Shown: positions 47,866 to 59,562 of the stretch, one piece after another
Layout: each line of letters opens with the position of its first letter
Numbering within the stretch: position 1 is the stretch's first letter
Source: Parietaria judaica
Lineage: Eukaryota > Streptophyta > Magnoliopsida > Rosales > Urticaceae
Direction: 5' to 3'
NCBI GenBank assembly: GCA_954871525.1
Contig: OX940871.1
Coordinates: 25,208,586 to 25,272,585, forward strand
Length of the DNA stretch: 64,000 nt
Made by a program: the position numbers and the translations under genes
Notes under the pieces: model-generated
What the model was told of the DNA's origin: nothing
What the model saw: only the letters and a program-made list of their open reading frames with translations
Databases searched by the model: none

Positions 47866-50592
47866 TCATTCTTCTTCGCCGGCTTGGCCTCCATGCTCGG
47901 TCGGCTCCTCGGCGACAGTCTCTTCGAGGGCGATCTCCTCGGTATCAGCAATGACGGGCAAGGTGGGCTCATCGACGGTGATCTCCCCGGCCACAGGATC
48001 TTCAACAACAGGCTCGATGGCGGGATCTTCGGAGGCGGACTCCTTGGCAGGCGATTGCTCGGAACGAAGGCTCAGATCTACAAGAGGAACACCGGTCAGC
48101 TCGGCATCAGGAGACAGAGCCGGAGACCCTATCAGCGGTGCCGGAACCGCATCCAAGAGAGCTTGGTAGCGAGCAGCGTTGCCTTCTAGGACCTCCTTCT
48201 CGGCCTCAAAATCTTAACCGTTGCCGTCAATGATGTCTTGGATCAAAACTCGAGGCAACCTTCGGCTTGATCCAAGCAACTATTGTCGGCGGCCGTACCT
48301 TTGTACCACGCGATTAGCGCGTCCCTTTCCTCCACCTTTCGGCGGTATCGGGCACGGACAGCTTTTTTCTCGGCCTCACGGTCGACAGATTGTTGCCGGG
48401 CTTCAGCCAGCTCAGCAGCAAGGCGCCGCACGTCCTCCTTCAAGGCCAGAGCCTCCTCTTCCTTCTCCCTGGCCAACTCCTCAGCCCGTCCCTTAGCCGC
48501 GTCAGAAGCCAACATTTGCCTGGCGGCCGCCTCGCTCGCACTCTGAGCCTCCTCGATCGTCCGGGTAGCGTTTGCCAGCTTCTCTCGGAGATCGACAACT
48601 GTATTCCCGAGCCCCTTGATCCTGGCATCACAGGCAGCGACCTTCCTGCCCATGACGACGATCTGCTCCGCCTTCACCCGGATGCCATCCACGGCATCAG
48701 CCAACTCCCTCTCCTTCAGCGCGAGCTGCTCGGAAGCTTGCGCACCCTCTCTAGCCTCATATAATTGGTCCTCATAATCAGGGACCATGTCGTTGACAGA
48801 GGCGACGAGCTACACGTCCAAAAACCAAAGTTAGAAAAAATTAAGGAATAAATAGAAACCCAAACCTAAAGCAGGCAATGCTTACCAGAGTTGTAGCCGC
48901 AGCCACATCCTTGTACGGCCTCTTCTCTGCAATACTCCTGGGGACCCTGCCGACCCCACCGTTCGTGATCTGCCGGAGAAGACTGGCCGCCACCTTAGGC
49001 GCCTTGTGGAGACCCTTGTCCCCCATCCAAGTGCACCCCGCCTTCCGGGAGACCATCTTCTCCCTGGCCTGCCCCTCGACGACCGGGGGAATCAACCCCG
49101 TCTCCCTCGCCTCACCTCGGGAGGCCTCCTTCGGGCGCTCGCTCTCCCGAACAACCCCCTTGCCTTTCTCCAAGGCCCTCGCACCACCTTTCGGGATCGC
49201 GTCCCTCTTCACCATATCCTTCGGGGCCGAATCCCCCTTCACCTTCTTCCGGACCCCGGAATCCTCTCCTTCACGCGGCCTCTTCGCGGTCACCTCCGAG
49301 CCCGCCCTCGGGATAACTCCGTCCTGAGAGGGACGGATCACGCCCTTGGAAGGACGAACAGGAGCAGAAGGAGGGGCAATCTCCCTCTCCGAAGGCTTCG
49401 CCAAAGGCGTAGCCTCCGGGGTGCTCTCCCCGTCGTCGGAAAGTTCGACGACATCCTTCTTCTTGATCGCTCCAGAGGCGACCTCAGCAAGAGACTCCCG
49501 AGCAGGAGTCTCCTCGTTCCTCCTACTCGTCTCCTGACGAGCATCCTTAGCCGGCGCAGACGCGCCAGATCCCCTCTCCTCAACCCGCCTGCCCGTCTCC
49601 TGACGAGCAGCTCCAGCCGAGGCCGAACCTCCGGTCTTACCCTCCTGTCTCCGCCTCTGGCGAAGACTCTGACCCTTCGGGCGAAGAGCGTCCATATCCT
49701 CTACACGTCAAAAATCCACCCTTAGAAAAAATTCGTCAGGAGATATAAAACCAAAACCAAAAAGACAAATTCAGAAATTATACCCGGAAATTCCTCCTCG
49801 TCAGGCTCAGCCCAAAGCCCGGCAGCTTCAAACCTCTCCCTCGTGAAGTTCGACCACAGCTCCGGACCAGAAGGAAAAAGCCTCCTCTTCAAAGCCTTCC
49901 ACTCTTCTGTGATCGGACGAGACTTAGGCTTCTCAGGGTCCTCGACTGCATAAGATGGATACAGGAAATTAGCAAACACACAAGAACAGCCGAATAAGAA
50001 AAATTAGAAAACCCAACCCAGAATCTTACCTATCTCATGGACCCATTCATTCCTATAGCCCGGCCAAGAACCGAGCGTTTCCTGACCGGCCATGAAGAAG
50101 AAATACTTGTGGGTCCAAGCACTCTCCTTCTTGGGAAGACCGGTTATGATCTCCCCTTCCTTGATGGATAGGAAAAACCTACCCTTAGCCTGACCATTGG
50201 CCTTGATGACCAAGCCCGTCAACAGATCCCAGATTGTAAGTGAATACAAACACTCATGGGACCGGACAAGCAAAGCCATCAAGATCCGAATGGAATTCGG
50301 ACTGAGCTGCCCGATAGAAACCCCTAGGTAACTAAGATACCTTAGGATGAGCTCAGAAATAGGAAATCTAAGCCCCCCGGACTCAAAAAAACCTCTGATA
50401 TACACAAATCCAGCCGTCCGAGTTCTGCTCGTCGGCATGTTCTTCCGGACCCGGCAATCTAAGCTCTATCGATAAGGGAATCTTATATTCTACCCGGATC
50501 CTAACCAAATCTTTAGGTGTTAGAACTGACTTAGGAGAATCTGTAGTCAGAAACTCCGTCTGCCATTTTGAGACCGTCTTCTTAGGACCCAT
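47866..50592 (-). pseudogene. Antisense spliced gene inside the Gypsy element ('putative gypsy type transposon' family)
   Basis: Four exons on the minus strand: 50592-50030, 49945-49784, 49700-48886, and 48809 to about 47866. They are separated by three short introns (84, 83 and 76 bp), each with GT-AG borders and matching phases. Exon 1 carries a block (LRLPGPEEHADE, GGLRFPISELILRYLSYLGV, QLSPNSIRILMAL) that resembles the plant family annotated as putative gypsy-type transposon (Transposase_28-like). Exon 3 is highly charged (Arg/Lys/Glu/Ser) and looks disordered. Exon 4 has a long Ala/Glu/Lys/Arg-rich segment with coiled-coil character, then an acidic tail. Two apparent breaks: a T7 homopolymer shifts the frame in exon 1 (50385-50391), and the coiled-coil frame ends at 48243 while the acidic tail is in another frame and preceded by a stop. 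The function of this family is unknown. Confidence 0.75.
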
Positions 50593-50901
50593 TCTATCTA
50601 AAATATCCTGGAAAAAACCGAAAGGAATCTAGACGAGCACAAAAACCCAGAAAAGGCTACCCAGAAACTAGAAAGTACAGAGATTCAAGAAAAAACCGAA
50701 AAGGCGATATCTAGAAACCTAGAACAACCTTCAAACAGACTCACAGAGAAAATAACAAAGAAGAAAGGAAGAACCTGGATCTCTAGACACGAAGAAACCT
50801 GACGGAACCTTCGACAATTGCGATACGCAGAGCCTCTCTCTCTAAAACTCAAAGCCTTTCTCTCTCTAAAAGTTCGAAAATGATATTCCAATGCCACACA
50901 G

Positions 50902-50911
50902 AGTATATATA
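50902..50911 (-). promoter_or_regulatory. TATA box of the antisense gene
   Basis: On the minus strand, ctatatatac sits in gcrich-free, CT-rich promoter-like context (ctctttcctctatatatactc), about 310 bp upstream of the first ATG of the antisense gene. It gives this gene a promoter independent of the LTRs. Confidence 0.55.
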
Positions 50912-51377
50912 GAGGAAAGAGAAAAGAGGTTACCTTTGAAAGACGTGCGACGGGCTGAAGCTGAAGAGACGTGCCCATTTAATGCGAATCACTCGAGTAT
51001 TTTTACTCGTAAATTGTCGCTGATCCTACGGTTAGGGTTTCCTCGAAAAACGCAACAAACCTCATCCTACGGTTGAGATCAGCGAGCTATCCGGCGACAC
51101 GTCAGCACGACAGCTGTGTCAGGAGAATGTGAAGAGTTTATTCCCTTCGAACTCCGCAAAATGGGACACGTGTTGTAACTGTTCCCGCCCAAAATTCGAA
51201 GCGACGGTTACAGCTTCAAGACCCTATCCGTCCATCTGATCTCGAAATTATCCAAAATCCTGCCCGGATTATGCAGATTTGCGGCAAAAGTCACAAATTT
51301 AATTAATCCTATCCGGCACGAATTTTACATGATTTCATCGAGTAAATACTATAAAATTTACTTCGTATTTTTTTTAT

Positions 51378-51391
51378 AGTAGGGGGCTAAC
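51378..51391 (+). promoter_or_regulatory. Polypurine tract
   Basis: agtagggggctaac directly precedes the 3' LTR. A purine-rich tract here primes plus-strand synthesis in LTR retrotransposons. Confidence 0.8.
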
Positions 51392-52245
51392 TGTTGATGT
51401 ACAAATTCGTCATTATTTAATATGACATAAAGTGCTAAGGTTGTGAATTAATTAAATTTACAAACCATGATAAAAGGCTTTAAAGAAATAAACTGGTATT
51501 CGTAAAAGCCCATTTGAGAAGCCCAAAGAGATTCTCAATCAGACCAAGAACCAACGGATATAGGCTACTCGGCCCAATGAGTTCTAAAGCCCAAATCCAC
51601 TCGGTAGCAGCCCAGAAAGACGAGGGTAGAGTCGTCATATTCTCTACCCGGCATCCCATTTCAAACTCAGACGGAAGACCAGGAGCACGGAGTCAAGCCT
51701 CCAACGGACATAAATTCAAACACGACGACGAGAACGAAGTCATGGGACACGTGTAGCCAGATCGTCCATTCAACCCGGTCAGCACGGAGTGAAGACCCCT
51801 CGATTCCTGGAAGTCCAACGGGAATAATTGAAGCCTATAAATGCCAAGCTCAAGCTCAGATCAACACACGCATATTTACAACCTTGAGAGAATACTCCGA
51901 AGAAATCCTACCCGGCATTCTTGTTCACTTAGAGATCCCATTGTGTTCTTTCTTCTCTCTTCCTTTCTTTTCTATTTCTCAGACGAGATCTAGCCGCCTG
52001 TAGCTATCCGTCTATGTTCATTGTCGCAATAAACTAACAGCGGAAGTAGTCAACTACCGCTTTGGGACGAACCTCTATAAAAAATCCCTCGTCTCATTTA
52101 TATCGCTTATATACATATATATATATCGTGAGTGAATCGTGAGCTTGCAACGCGAGAGATCGAATTCCACCAAATTGTTTCATCCAAAATTATCATACGC
52201 TCACAAGTCACACTTGACTGATTGAGGTGGGAAACCACGTCAACA
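51392..52245 (+). repeat. 3' LTR of the Gypsy element
   Basis: 854 bp, nearly identical to the 5' LTR, with a (TA)6 tract in place of (TA)12. Ends caaca, followed by the target duplication actat at 52246-52250. Confidence 0.96.
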
Positions 52246-52319
52246 ACTATTCCTTATAATTATTTTTAGAAAAAAAAACTAAATATTTAATTTACAAAAA
52301 ACACTAAACATGATACAAG

Positions 52320-53603
52320 TAGAGGTGTCAAGTGGGCCGGGGTGGGCCAACCCGGCCCACAACCCGTCAAACCCGCACGTTAAACGGGGCGAGCTTGACC
52401 CGACCCGTTCAATGTGCAGGGCGGGGCGGGGCGGGTTTTGGAAAAGGCATCAAGGCCCACCCCGGCCCATGAACCCGAACCCACAATGTCACGGGGCGAG
52501 GCGGGGCGGGCTTTTTACGAGTCGATTTAGTGGGCTTTTACGAGTCCAGTTTAGTGGGCTTTTACGGGTCGAATTTGGTGGGCTTTTCATAAACCAAAAT
52601 GGGTTGGATTTTTACGGAGAGTAAATACATGAATGAATGAATAACAAATTATAACTTGAAAGTATAGCATGAATGAATGTTGAATTGATTCATGAATTTC
52701 AAGATGTAAAGATTGAGTAGTGAACATGAAAGTGAAAGTGAAAGTGAACAATAAAATGAGAATACGTGATTTTGAATTAATTAGTGAATAATGAACGTGG
52801 CTAATAATTATAAATTCTAAAGTTGAAACTTGAAACTAATCGATTATAAAATCTAAATGAATATGTTAATATGAAAGTAATTAGTGAATCGTCAAACCGA
52901 AGGTCTATACCTCGTGAATAATGAAATTGATTAGTAAGTTATGAAATTGATTAGCGAATTATAACTTGATAATCGATTATTTAAGAGCTACATTTAGTAG
53001 AATATATGTACAAAATAAATTAATAACTCATGTAATACAAAGATAATTGTTAATTTCTATAACAATAAAATATTTTGAGTAATTTTTTATTTTTATAATA
53101 TTTTTATTATAATTTTTTATAAATCATTTATGAGCCTCACAGTCACTGCCATAAAATAAAAATAGAGTTATCAAATGATACATAACAATTACAAACGATA
53201 TCAGAAACAAAAACGACTGAATTATTAGTAAACATTGTCAATGTTGTAAAAGAAAAAAGGACAAAAGTTGACGATATGGTGGATTACTTGATTTATTAGG
53301 GCACCAAAAAACGACAATAACATTTGAAAGCGACCAGTACCAAAAAAAAATTAACAGTAAAACAAGTACAAATATGGTTTATGTGGGCTTTTTTAAACGG
53401 GGCGGGTTTATGTGGGCTTCGGGGCGGGGCGGGGCGGGCTTTTGAACGGGGCGGGGCGGGGCTGCATACCCCAGCCTGACCCTTTTGATAGGGGCGAGTC
53501 TAGCCCGGCCCACAAAAAAAAAGGGCGGAGCGGGATGAACCCGCTTTTTTTACGAGTCGGGACGGGTGGGCCTGGGCCGACCCGGCCCACTTCACACAAC
53601 TCA
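52320..53603. mobile_element. Probable non-autonomous hAT-like element with GC-rich ends
   Basis: The left end (tagaggtgtcaagtgggccg) and the reverse complement of the right end (ttgtgtgaagtgggccgggt) match imperfectly. Both ends are loaded with ggcggggcgggc and cccggccca words, and the middle 0.7 kb is AT-rich and non-coding. The tagaggtgtcaa terminus resembles hAT ends. No 8-bp duplication could be confirmed. It lies 70 bp from the Gypsy element. Confidence 0.6.
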
Positions 53604-53663
53604 AAATAAAACGAAAATATGACGTGTAACAACAATTCAATGTGTAAGAAGAGTAGAACAAAG

Positions 53664-54641
53664 CAAGGTGTCAAATTTCGGGAATTTCGGTCGAAATTCG
53701 GGTCGGCTTTCGTTTTGCAGAGAACACCGAAACGACATTCCTACCGTTTCGCTGTCGTTTTACCATTTTTCGGGAAATTCGGAACGAATTTCGTTTTGCA
53801 TGCCTCTTGTCGTTTTTACTTATAAAACTGGCGAAAAATGACTGGAATTTCGAAAAAAATTAAACTATTGGTAGATTTCGGCAAAAATACCAATTAAATT
53901 TTCCACCCCACCCCACCCCGTCTCGGCTCGGCCGGTAGTAGTACATTTGTGTGAGTCCTCCCCCATCCACAAAATCCTATGACCCTAAGGGCCCAAGCCC
54001 TTATCCCTAATATTTGGTATATAAACATCACCAAACTCTTATTATCTATCAATGTGGGACTTTTGTTATTCAACTAATATCACACATTCACACTTAACAT
54101 ACCATACACTTCACCTAATAAATTAACTTAATATTATACACTTCAAATAATATTATACACTTAACATACATATACACTTAATATATAATATTATATTCTT
54201 CAACTAATAATAAATTTGTTAACATACATACACAATTTACATGCATATTCACTTATTATAACACACTTAACATATTCACTTCACATAATAATTTGACTTA
54301 ATATTATACACTTCAACTAATAATGTGATTTTACATTATACATTTCACACCTACATATTTAAGTTACAAATGTGTTTTGTTGTATACAATTATGTCTTGT
54401 ATTTATTAAATATGTAGTTTTGAACCTATATAAATATCATGCTTAAATACTCAATTTTTTTTACAGAATATCCGTCGGCATATCCATCGGCAAGCGGTAT
54501 GCCCATTCGAAAAATGCGATAAATCCGGTAAACGGCATGCCCTTTTTTTACCATTTGCCCATCGACATACCCATCGGCAAGCGATATATCCGTAAAACGA
54601 AAAATTCGAAACGAAAACGGCAAGCGGCATTTTAAACCTTG
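53664..54641. mobile_element. hAT-type MITE, 978 bp, perfect 8-bp target duplication
   Basis: The left terminus caaggtgtcaaat and right terminus (reverse complement caaggtttaaaat) are inverted repeats with two mismatches. The 8-bp direct repeat gaacaaag lies immediately outside at 53656-53663 and 54642-54649. The ends are rich in tttcgg and ccgaaa words and the middle is AT-rich. There is no transposase. Confidence 0.88.
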
Positions 54642-54649
54642 GAACAAAG

Positions 54650-55651
54650 GAAACTTTTACGTGTAACTCGTACTTTACTTATTATAAACCGAGAAAAAAA
54701 GTACTTTATTATAAATAAAATAAAATAAAATATGTATTTGTGATTTACAAAGACGTGAGTTCTTTTAATTTATTCAATTTTTTTTTTTGTAATTTGCAAA
54801 GAAAATAAAAATTGCCATTCAATTATCTCCTCCACAATTGTTTATTTCCGTAGCAATTCTCTCTGGCACCGCGTGACCCCGACGCGCCGACGCTCGACAC
54901 CGACGCGCTCGACTCCTCGGAATCCACCGACCCGGCGATCCCCTTGTCTCTTCCGAGGTGTTGGTCTGGTTTTTTTTGTTCATTGTTCCTCAACTTTTTC
55001 TGGATTGAGATCTGGGTTCGTTTGGTTTTTGTTCCAATTTTCGATAGAGTTTAGAGAGAAAGACTCATACTTTCATGGATTTATGCTTTCGATATGAGTT
55101 TTTGATCCTTCATCGACAGGTTTCTTTGCTGCTTTTCCCCTAAATCATTGGAAATTTCTATTGAAATTAAGAAGAAATTTCCCAACAAACGGACGAGATT
55201 CATTGATAACTTTTTTCGGGGTTTGATATAAATTTTTGGGCAATTTGCGGTTTCGGTTTCGGTTTCGGTTCTTCTGAATCAAGCTTAGTAGAAGTGGTAT
55301 TGTATTGTATTTTAAAGCTTCTAGCTTTGAATCTTCAAAGTTGGAAAATCACTTGAGGGCTCAAATATAATCTGTTATATAAACAATACTTAGTATTTTG
55401 TATTACAATTCCACAAAAAATCTTAGCTTAAAGACGAATTTAAGCTCAAATTAGAAGCGATTCTCGTTGTGGTGCTAAAGCTTGGTTAAACGTAGAGTTC
55501 TGCTGCACTTCTCAAGCTTTACCCGCAGTCATATAACAAAGTATAAAATAAAATACGCGGGTGGAAAATCGATAAGTTTTGGTTTTTTGCTTTATTCTCT
55601 TCCCTCCCAATATCAATCCACTACTTTGGTCTGTAAATAGAAACCGATTGG
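54650..55651 (+). promoter_or_regulatory. TOM3 upstream region and probable 5' UTR
   Basis: From about 54860 the sequence becomes GC-richer and CT-rich, with a potential donor near 54955 (ccgaggtgttgg) and later AT-rich intron-like sequence, so a non-coding first exon is plausible. A 74-codon open frame at 54873-55097 has no known motif and is probably leader sequence. A short ggtttc repeat lies at about 55250-55270. Confidence 0.4.
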
Positions 55652-58600
55652 ATGGGAGAAGCTCCGTCGTACACGATGGCGATGGCGTTGAAAGCCAGTA
55701 ATTGGTGGAGCGATGTCAACGAATCTCCTCTCTGGCAGGACCGCATATTCCATGCCCTAGCCTTTCTCTTCGCCCTCGTCGCCCTCATTGCTCTCGTAAT
55801 CTTCCTCTTTTTATATGCTTCCTTCCTTCTTTCCTTTAGGGTTCTTTTCTTCTTTCGCGTGAAACAATTCACCATTTTTTTTTTCAATTTTGTGGTAGAT
55901 TCAACTGATACGGATACAATGGAGGGTGCCGGATTATGGTTGGACGACGCAGAAGGTTTTCCACTTTCTCAATTTTGTGGTCAATGGGGGTTTGTATCTT
56001 CTCACATTTTAGATTTATGTTTTTCGGTACTAATTTTTATTTATTTATTATATTTTGTATAATTCTGGTTCTTTTTATTGGATTTTAGTTCGAGCGCTGG
56101 TGTTCGTGTTTCGTAGGGATGTGCAGAAGCTGCAGCCATTGGTAGAGTAGCGCATTTGTCGAAGGTTTAGTACTATTGGTTTCTTCGTGTAACATGATAT
56201 TTGTGTACTTGTAGATTGTCCAACACATACTGCTTGATATGCCAAGTCTTGCGTTCTTCACAACATATGCGTTACTAGTTCTATTCTGGGCCGAGATTTA
56301 CTACCAGGTTAGTAACGATGATACTTAATAAGCTATTTTAGAAAAAAATAAGAACATAAGTTGATTTAGTAATTATCTGAATGACGACACCTGACAGGCA
56401 CGGGCTGTTTCTACTGATGGATTGAGGCCAAGTTTCCTGACGATCAATGCAGTTGTTTACATAATTCAGGTGAAATTTCAATTATATCCGGGCAAGATAG
56501 AGCTTGTACAGTTTGATACTATTTCTTAGTGGAACTTTCACTATTTATTTGTTTAACAATAAATAAAAGAGAATATTTGGTAGCATTGAGCTATCATTGA
56601 CATCGGTTACGAAATTAAGTGATCTCTAGTTGCTACTTTGGACTGGCATAAGTCATATGGGAGGAATAGTTTATATGTAGAGAATCATAGGTTGTGCATT
56701 TTTTAGTTTGATGTAGTATTCTTCATTTCTTATTATGTTTCAGTTTAATTTACTTTTGGTTGATTCTCTGATGATTTGTTGTCTTAATTTTGATTAAGAT
56801 GACGGGTGCTTTTTTTCACTCATGTGATGCACCGATCACTATTCCGGGTGTTTATGTGTAGTTCTAATTTTCGATGGTATTTCCTTTGGACCAAGATTGT
56901 TGTTGTGTGAATATTTCTCTTGTCGAATTGCCTCAGATTGCATTGTGGCTCCTAGCCTGGTGGAAGCCCGTCCATGTGGTCATCATCCTCTCTAAACTAT
57001 TCTTCGCAGGTAATATTGGTGCAAAGACTATTTGTATGTTGTATATTCAAGAGCGATAATACTATGTCCTAACGCTTGCTTTGGCAGGTGTTTCCCTGTT
57101 TGCGGCGCTTGGATTTCTTCTATACGGGGGAAGGTAGATACACTTATTATTGTTGTGACCCGTTTCGTATGATATGAAGTCGTCTATCACATGAAACTTC
57201 TAGTTATCTAGGCAATACAAGTAGAATTGATACTTAGGGAGGATATACTACTAATATTGTTACCTCGTCACTCCAAGAAATCTACACGATAGGAAGGTGT
57301 TTTCGTGCCATAAATTGTGGCTGCATTTTTGTATAGACACGGAGTTTTATTTAATAAAGATATATAATTAATATTATTTATTTATTTTAAGCTATTAAGG
57401 GCATTTTTGATAATTTGTAATAAATAGGTATTGGGGTTTCTTAATCTCTATTAGGACCCTAGGACTAGCCGCCATGGTATTTTATTCTTAGTTTTGGATT
57501 AGGATTTCCTTCACATCACGGAGAGCCACGGCCTCGCTCTCTAAGGATTGGTCCGATTGATTGTTCTTGAGTTTTATTCAATAAAGGACAAAGAAATTCA
57601 TTGCTTTGGTGAATTTCTGTTGGTCGATTTCATTGTGGTTTATTTTGATTAATTTCGAGACCTAGATTGCCTCTATTTTCCTTTAAAGTTCTTGCCGCTC
57701 TTGTGAGATTGGTTTTGATAACATTATAGAAAGTTGATGTGCATGGTAGTGCCTTTTTGTGGTCTTGCTCTTTTTGTTCATATTGTTAACCCTGCAATGG
57801 ATTAACTGAACAAACAAGGCTGCTTACACATGCTACATGCTCGAAATAACCGTGGTTAGTAGAAATGTTGGATCCTTTGTTTAGGGACAAAGTCAGCTAA
57901 GAAATGGTCTGTAGTTAATGGTTCTTCTTACCTTATTGGTCCGTCAGCGCGTGCAAATTTTAGAGTAAATGATAAGAATCTTGCTGAATGTTTAAGATAG
58001 GTGCATTTTGCCGCCTTAATATCTTTTATCGAAGGTGATAAACTTCAAATTTACTTAACCGGATAATTTGCTAAGATGTAATGGATATTTTGCATTATAT
58101 TCTATGTTCGGGGGTTATTTGCTACCAAAGGAAATTAGCGTAACATGCATTGACTCAAAAAGTTGATGCGTTAATATCAAACTGACATGTTGTTTTGTGT
58201 GATGGTAGACTGTTCTTGATGTTGCAACGCTTCCCTGTAGAGTCTAAAGGACGGCGCAAGAAGCTGCAGGAGGTGATTATGCTTCACGTGACTTCGACTC
58301 TTCCGTCAAATATAAATTTTTCGTCTTTTTTATTTACAGTTACTAGTATAATGTGCAGGTGGGCTACGTGACAACCATATGCTTTTTGTGTTTCCTTATC
58401 AGATGTGTCATGGTTAGTACCTTTACTTCTGATTGCATATTTCCTTGGTTACACAAACCGCCAATGTTTTAACAGGCGTTAGTGAGGCGCACCTTATCAA
58501 TTGTGTCATGGTGAAGAGTTTCTTTCGGCTGTGTCACAAGGCGTCCGCTTCAGCCTCGATAAATAAGCCTCGCTGGCGTTACAATGCTTTCGTGTGTGTT

Positions 58601-59562
58601 ATGATCTTTTTTACCTAAAAAATTAAATTATCCAATTTATTTAGGTTGTGGCCCACTTTAAAGGCCAAAATATATAAAATACTGAACTAAATTGTCTTAA
58701 ACACGCTAGTATCTATAAAAAAAATCCTAAAAATTAATTTTTTGGCCCTTTTTCTACAACACTCAAGACTCCCTCAAGGCCTCTTTCACATTGCTTTCTA
58801 CTCTGACTTGGTCGCTTACTTTGATGCCTGTGTCGAGTTTTTGGGACCTCTAATGCTATTTTTGTGATATTTGTATTCTTTTTGAGACTTATATGCTACT
58901 ATCGAGACTTTGGTATCTTACGTTATGTGGGAAAAAAATGCTCGATGTTTTTTCGAATGATTTTGCTGAACATATGATTCTCTATTAAACACCGTGGATG
59001 TTTTAATTGACGGATTGAGATGTTCAGGTGTGCTTTAATGTGTTTGATAAAGCTGCGGACCTTGATGTTTTGAATCATCCAATTCTCAACTTCATATACT
59101 ATGTGGTACGCCTTTCTTTTCTCATGCCTGTTAATTGTGTACATATGTTATCTACTTACAAAATAAAATAAAAAACAATCAAAAACGCCAATTTCACGAC
59201 CTTAAGTATTTAATTAGTGCAATTAAAAGCTTTTGGAATGTGCCGACGCTCTTTTAAAATTGCTTGTGATGCTCTTACCACAATTATCCTTTATCTATGA
59301 TGCATATGATGGTATGTTGTGATGCAACTGTTTAACTGTAGAAAATTTATAGTTGAAGATTAACAATAATGGCTAATAGCCTATTGACAAGATTGTATAC
59401 CCGATTTTTTCCGTTATGTAATTCCCATGCACAAGGTACATTTTTTACATGGTTGTTGTGGATTGACAGTTGGTTGAGATCGTACCGTCGTCTCTAGTGC
59501 TCTTCATCTTGAGGAAGCTGCCTCCTAAACGCGGGATCACGCAGTATCACCCAATTCGCTAG
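55652..59562 (+). CDS. TOM3: TOM3-type member of the TOM1/TOM3/THH1 seven-pass membrane protein family
   Basis: Eleven exons (55652-55795, 55899-55989, 56089-56141, 56215-56307, 56398-56469, 56937-57009, 57088-57133, 58209-58272, 58359-58412, 59028-59105, 59470-59562) total 861 bp and encode 286 residues, with GT-AG borders and a continuous frame. Landmarks are [18 protein letters not shown] at the N-terminus, [68 protein letters not shown] and the terminal [17 protein letters not shown]. Hydrophobic segments fit seven helices. In Arabidopsis, TOM1 and TOM3 are tonoplast proteins that tobamoviruses exploit as replication-complex anchors; the normal plant role is less clear. The match is closer to TOM3 than TOM1. 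The ATG chosen gives a start slightly shorter than some homologues. Intron 7 (1.07 kb) holds a dispersed repeat. Confidence 0.94.
57330..57740. repeat. Dispersed intronic repeat, copy in TOM3 intron 7
   Basis: Shows the same ordered words as 27960-28250 in the transporter's intron 7 (see that entry), including gaaattcattgctttggtga. It also has a ttttattcaataaagga polyadenylation-like word. No coding capacity. An LTR/TRIM-type origin is suspected. Confidence 0.5.
58470..58600. repeat. Fragment of aggcg/gcctcg-type repeat in TOM3 intron 9
   Basis: Contains ggcgttagtgaggcgcacctt and cgtccgcttcagcctcgataaataagcctcgctggcg, close in style to the cluster in gamma-CA intron 4. It is short and without clear termini. 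Confidence 0.35.

Larger units (their letters stand above)
40160..52245 (+). mobile_element. Ty3/Gypsy LTR retrotransposon, Tat-like lineage, 12.1 kb, young but defective
   Basis: The two LTRs (866 and 854 bp, TG...CA) are flanked by the 5-bp target duplication actat at 40155-40159 and 52246-52250, which defines the element exactly. A primer-binding site follows the 5' LTR and a purine tract precedes the 3' LTR. The domain order is gag, protease, reverse transcriptase, RNase H, a second RNase H, integrase. Integrase after RT/RNase H identifies Ty3/Gypsy. The extra RNase H and the antisense gene between integrase and the 3' LTR point to the Tat clade (inference). Pol is broken in several places. 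The LTRs differ by a 12-bp TA-repeat length change and, by eye, only two substitutions, so insertion is recent. Confidence 0.95.

Noticed and set aside
47779..49725. Plus-strand frames of up to 239 codons over the retrotransposon 3' region
   Set aside because: They are the complement of the antisense gene's exons and lack recognisable domains.
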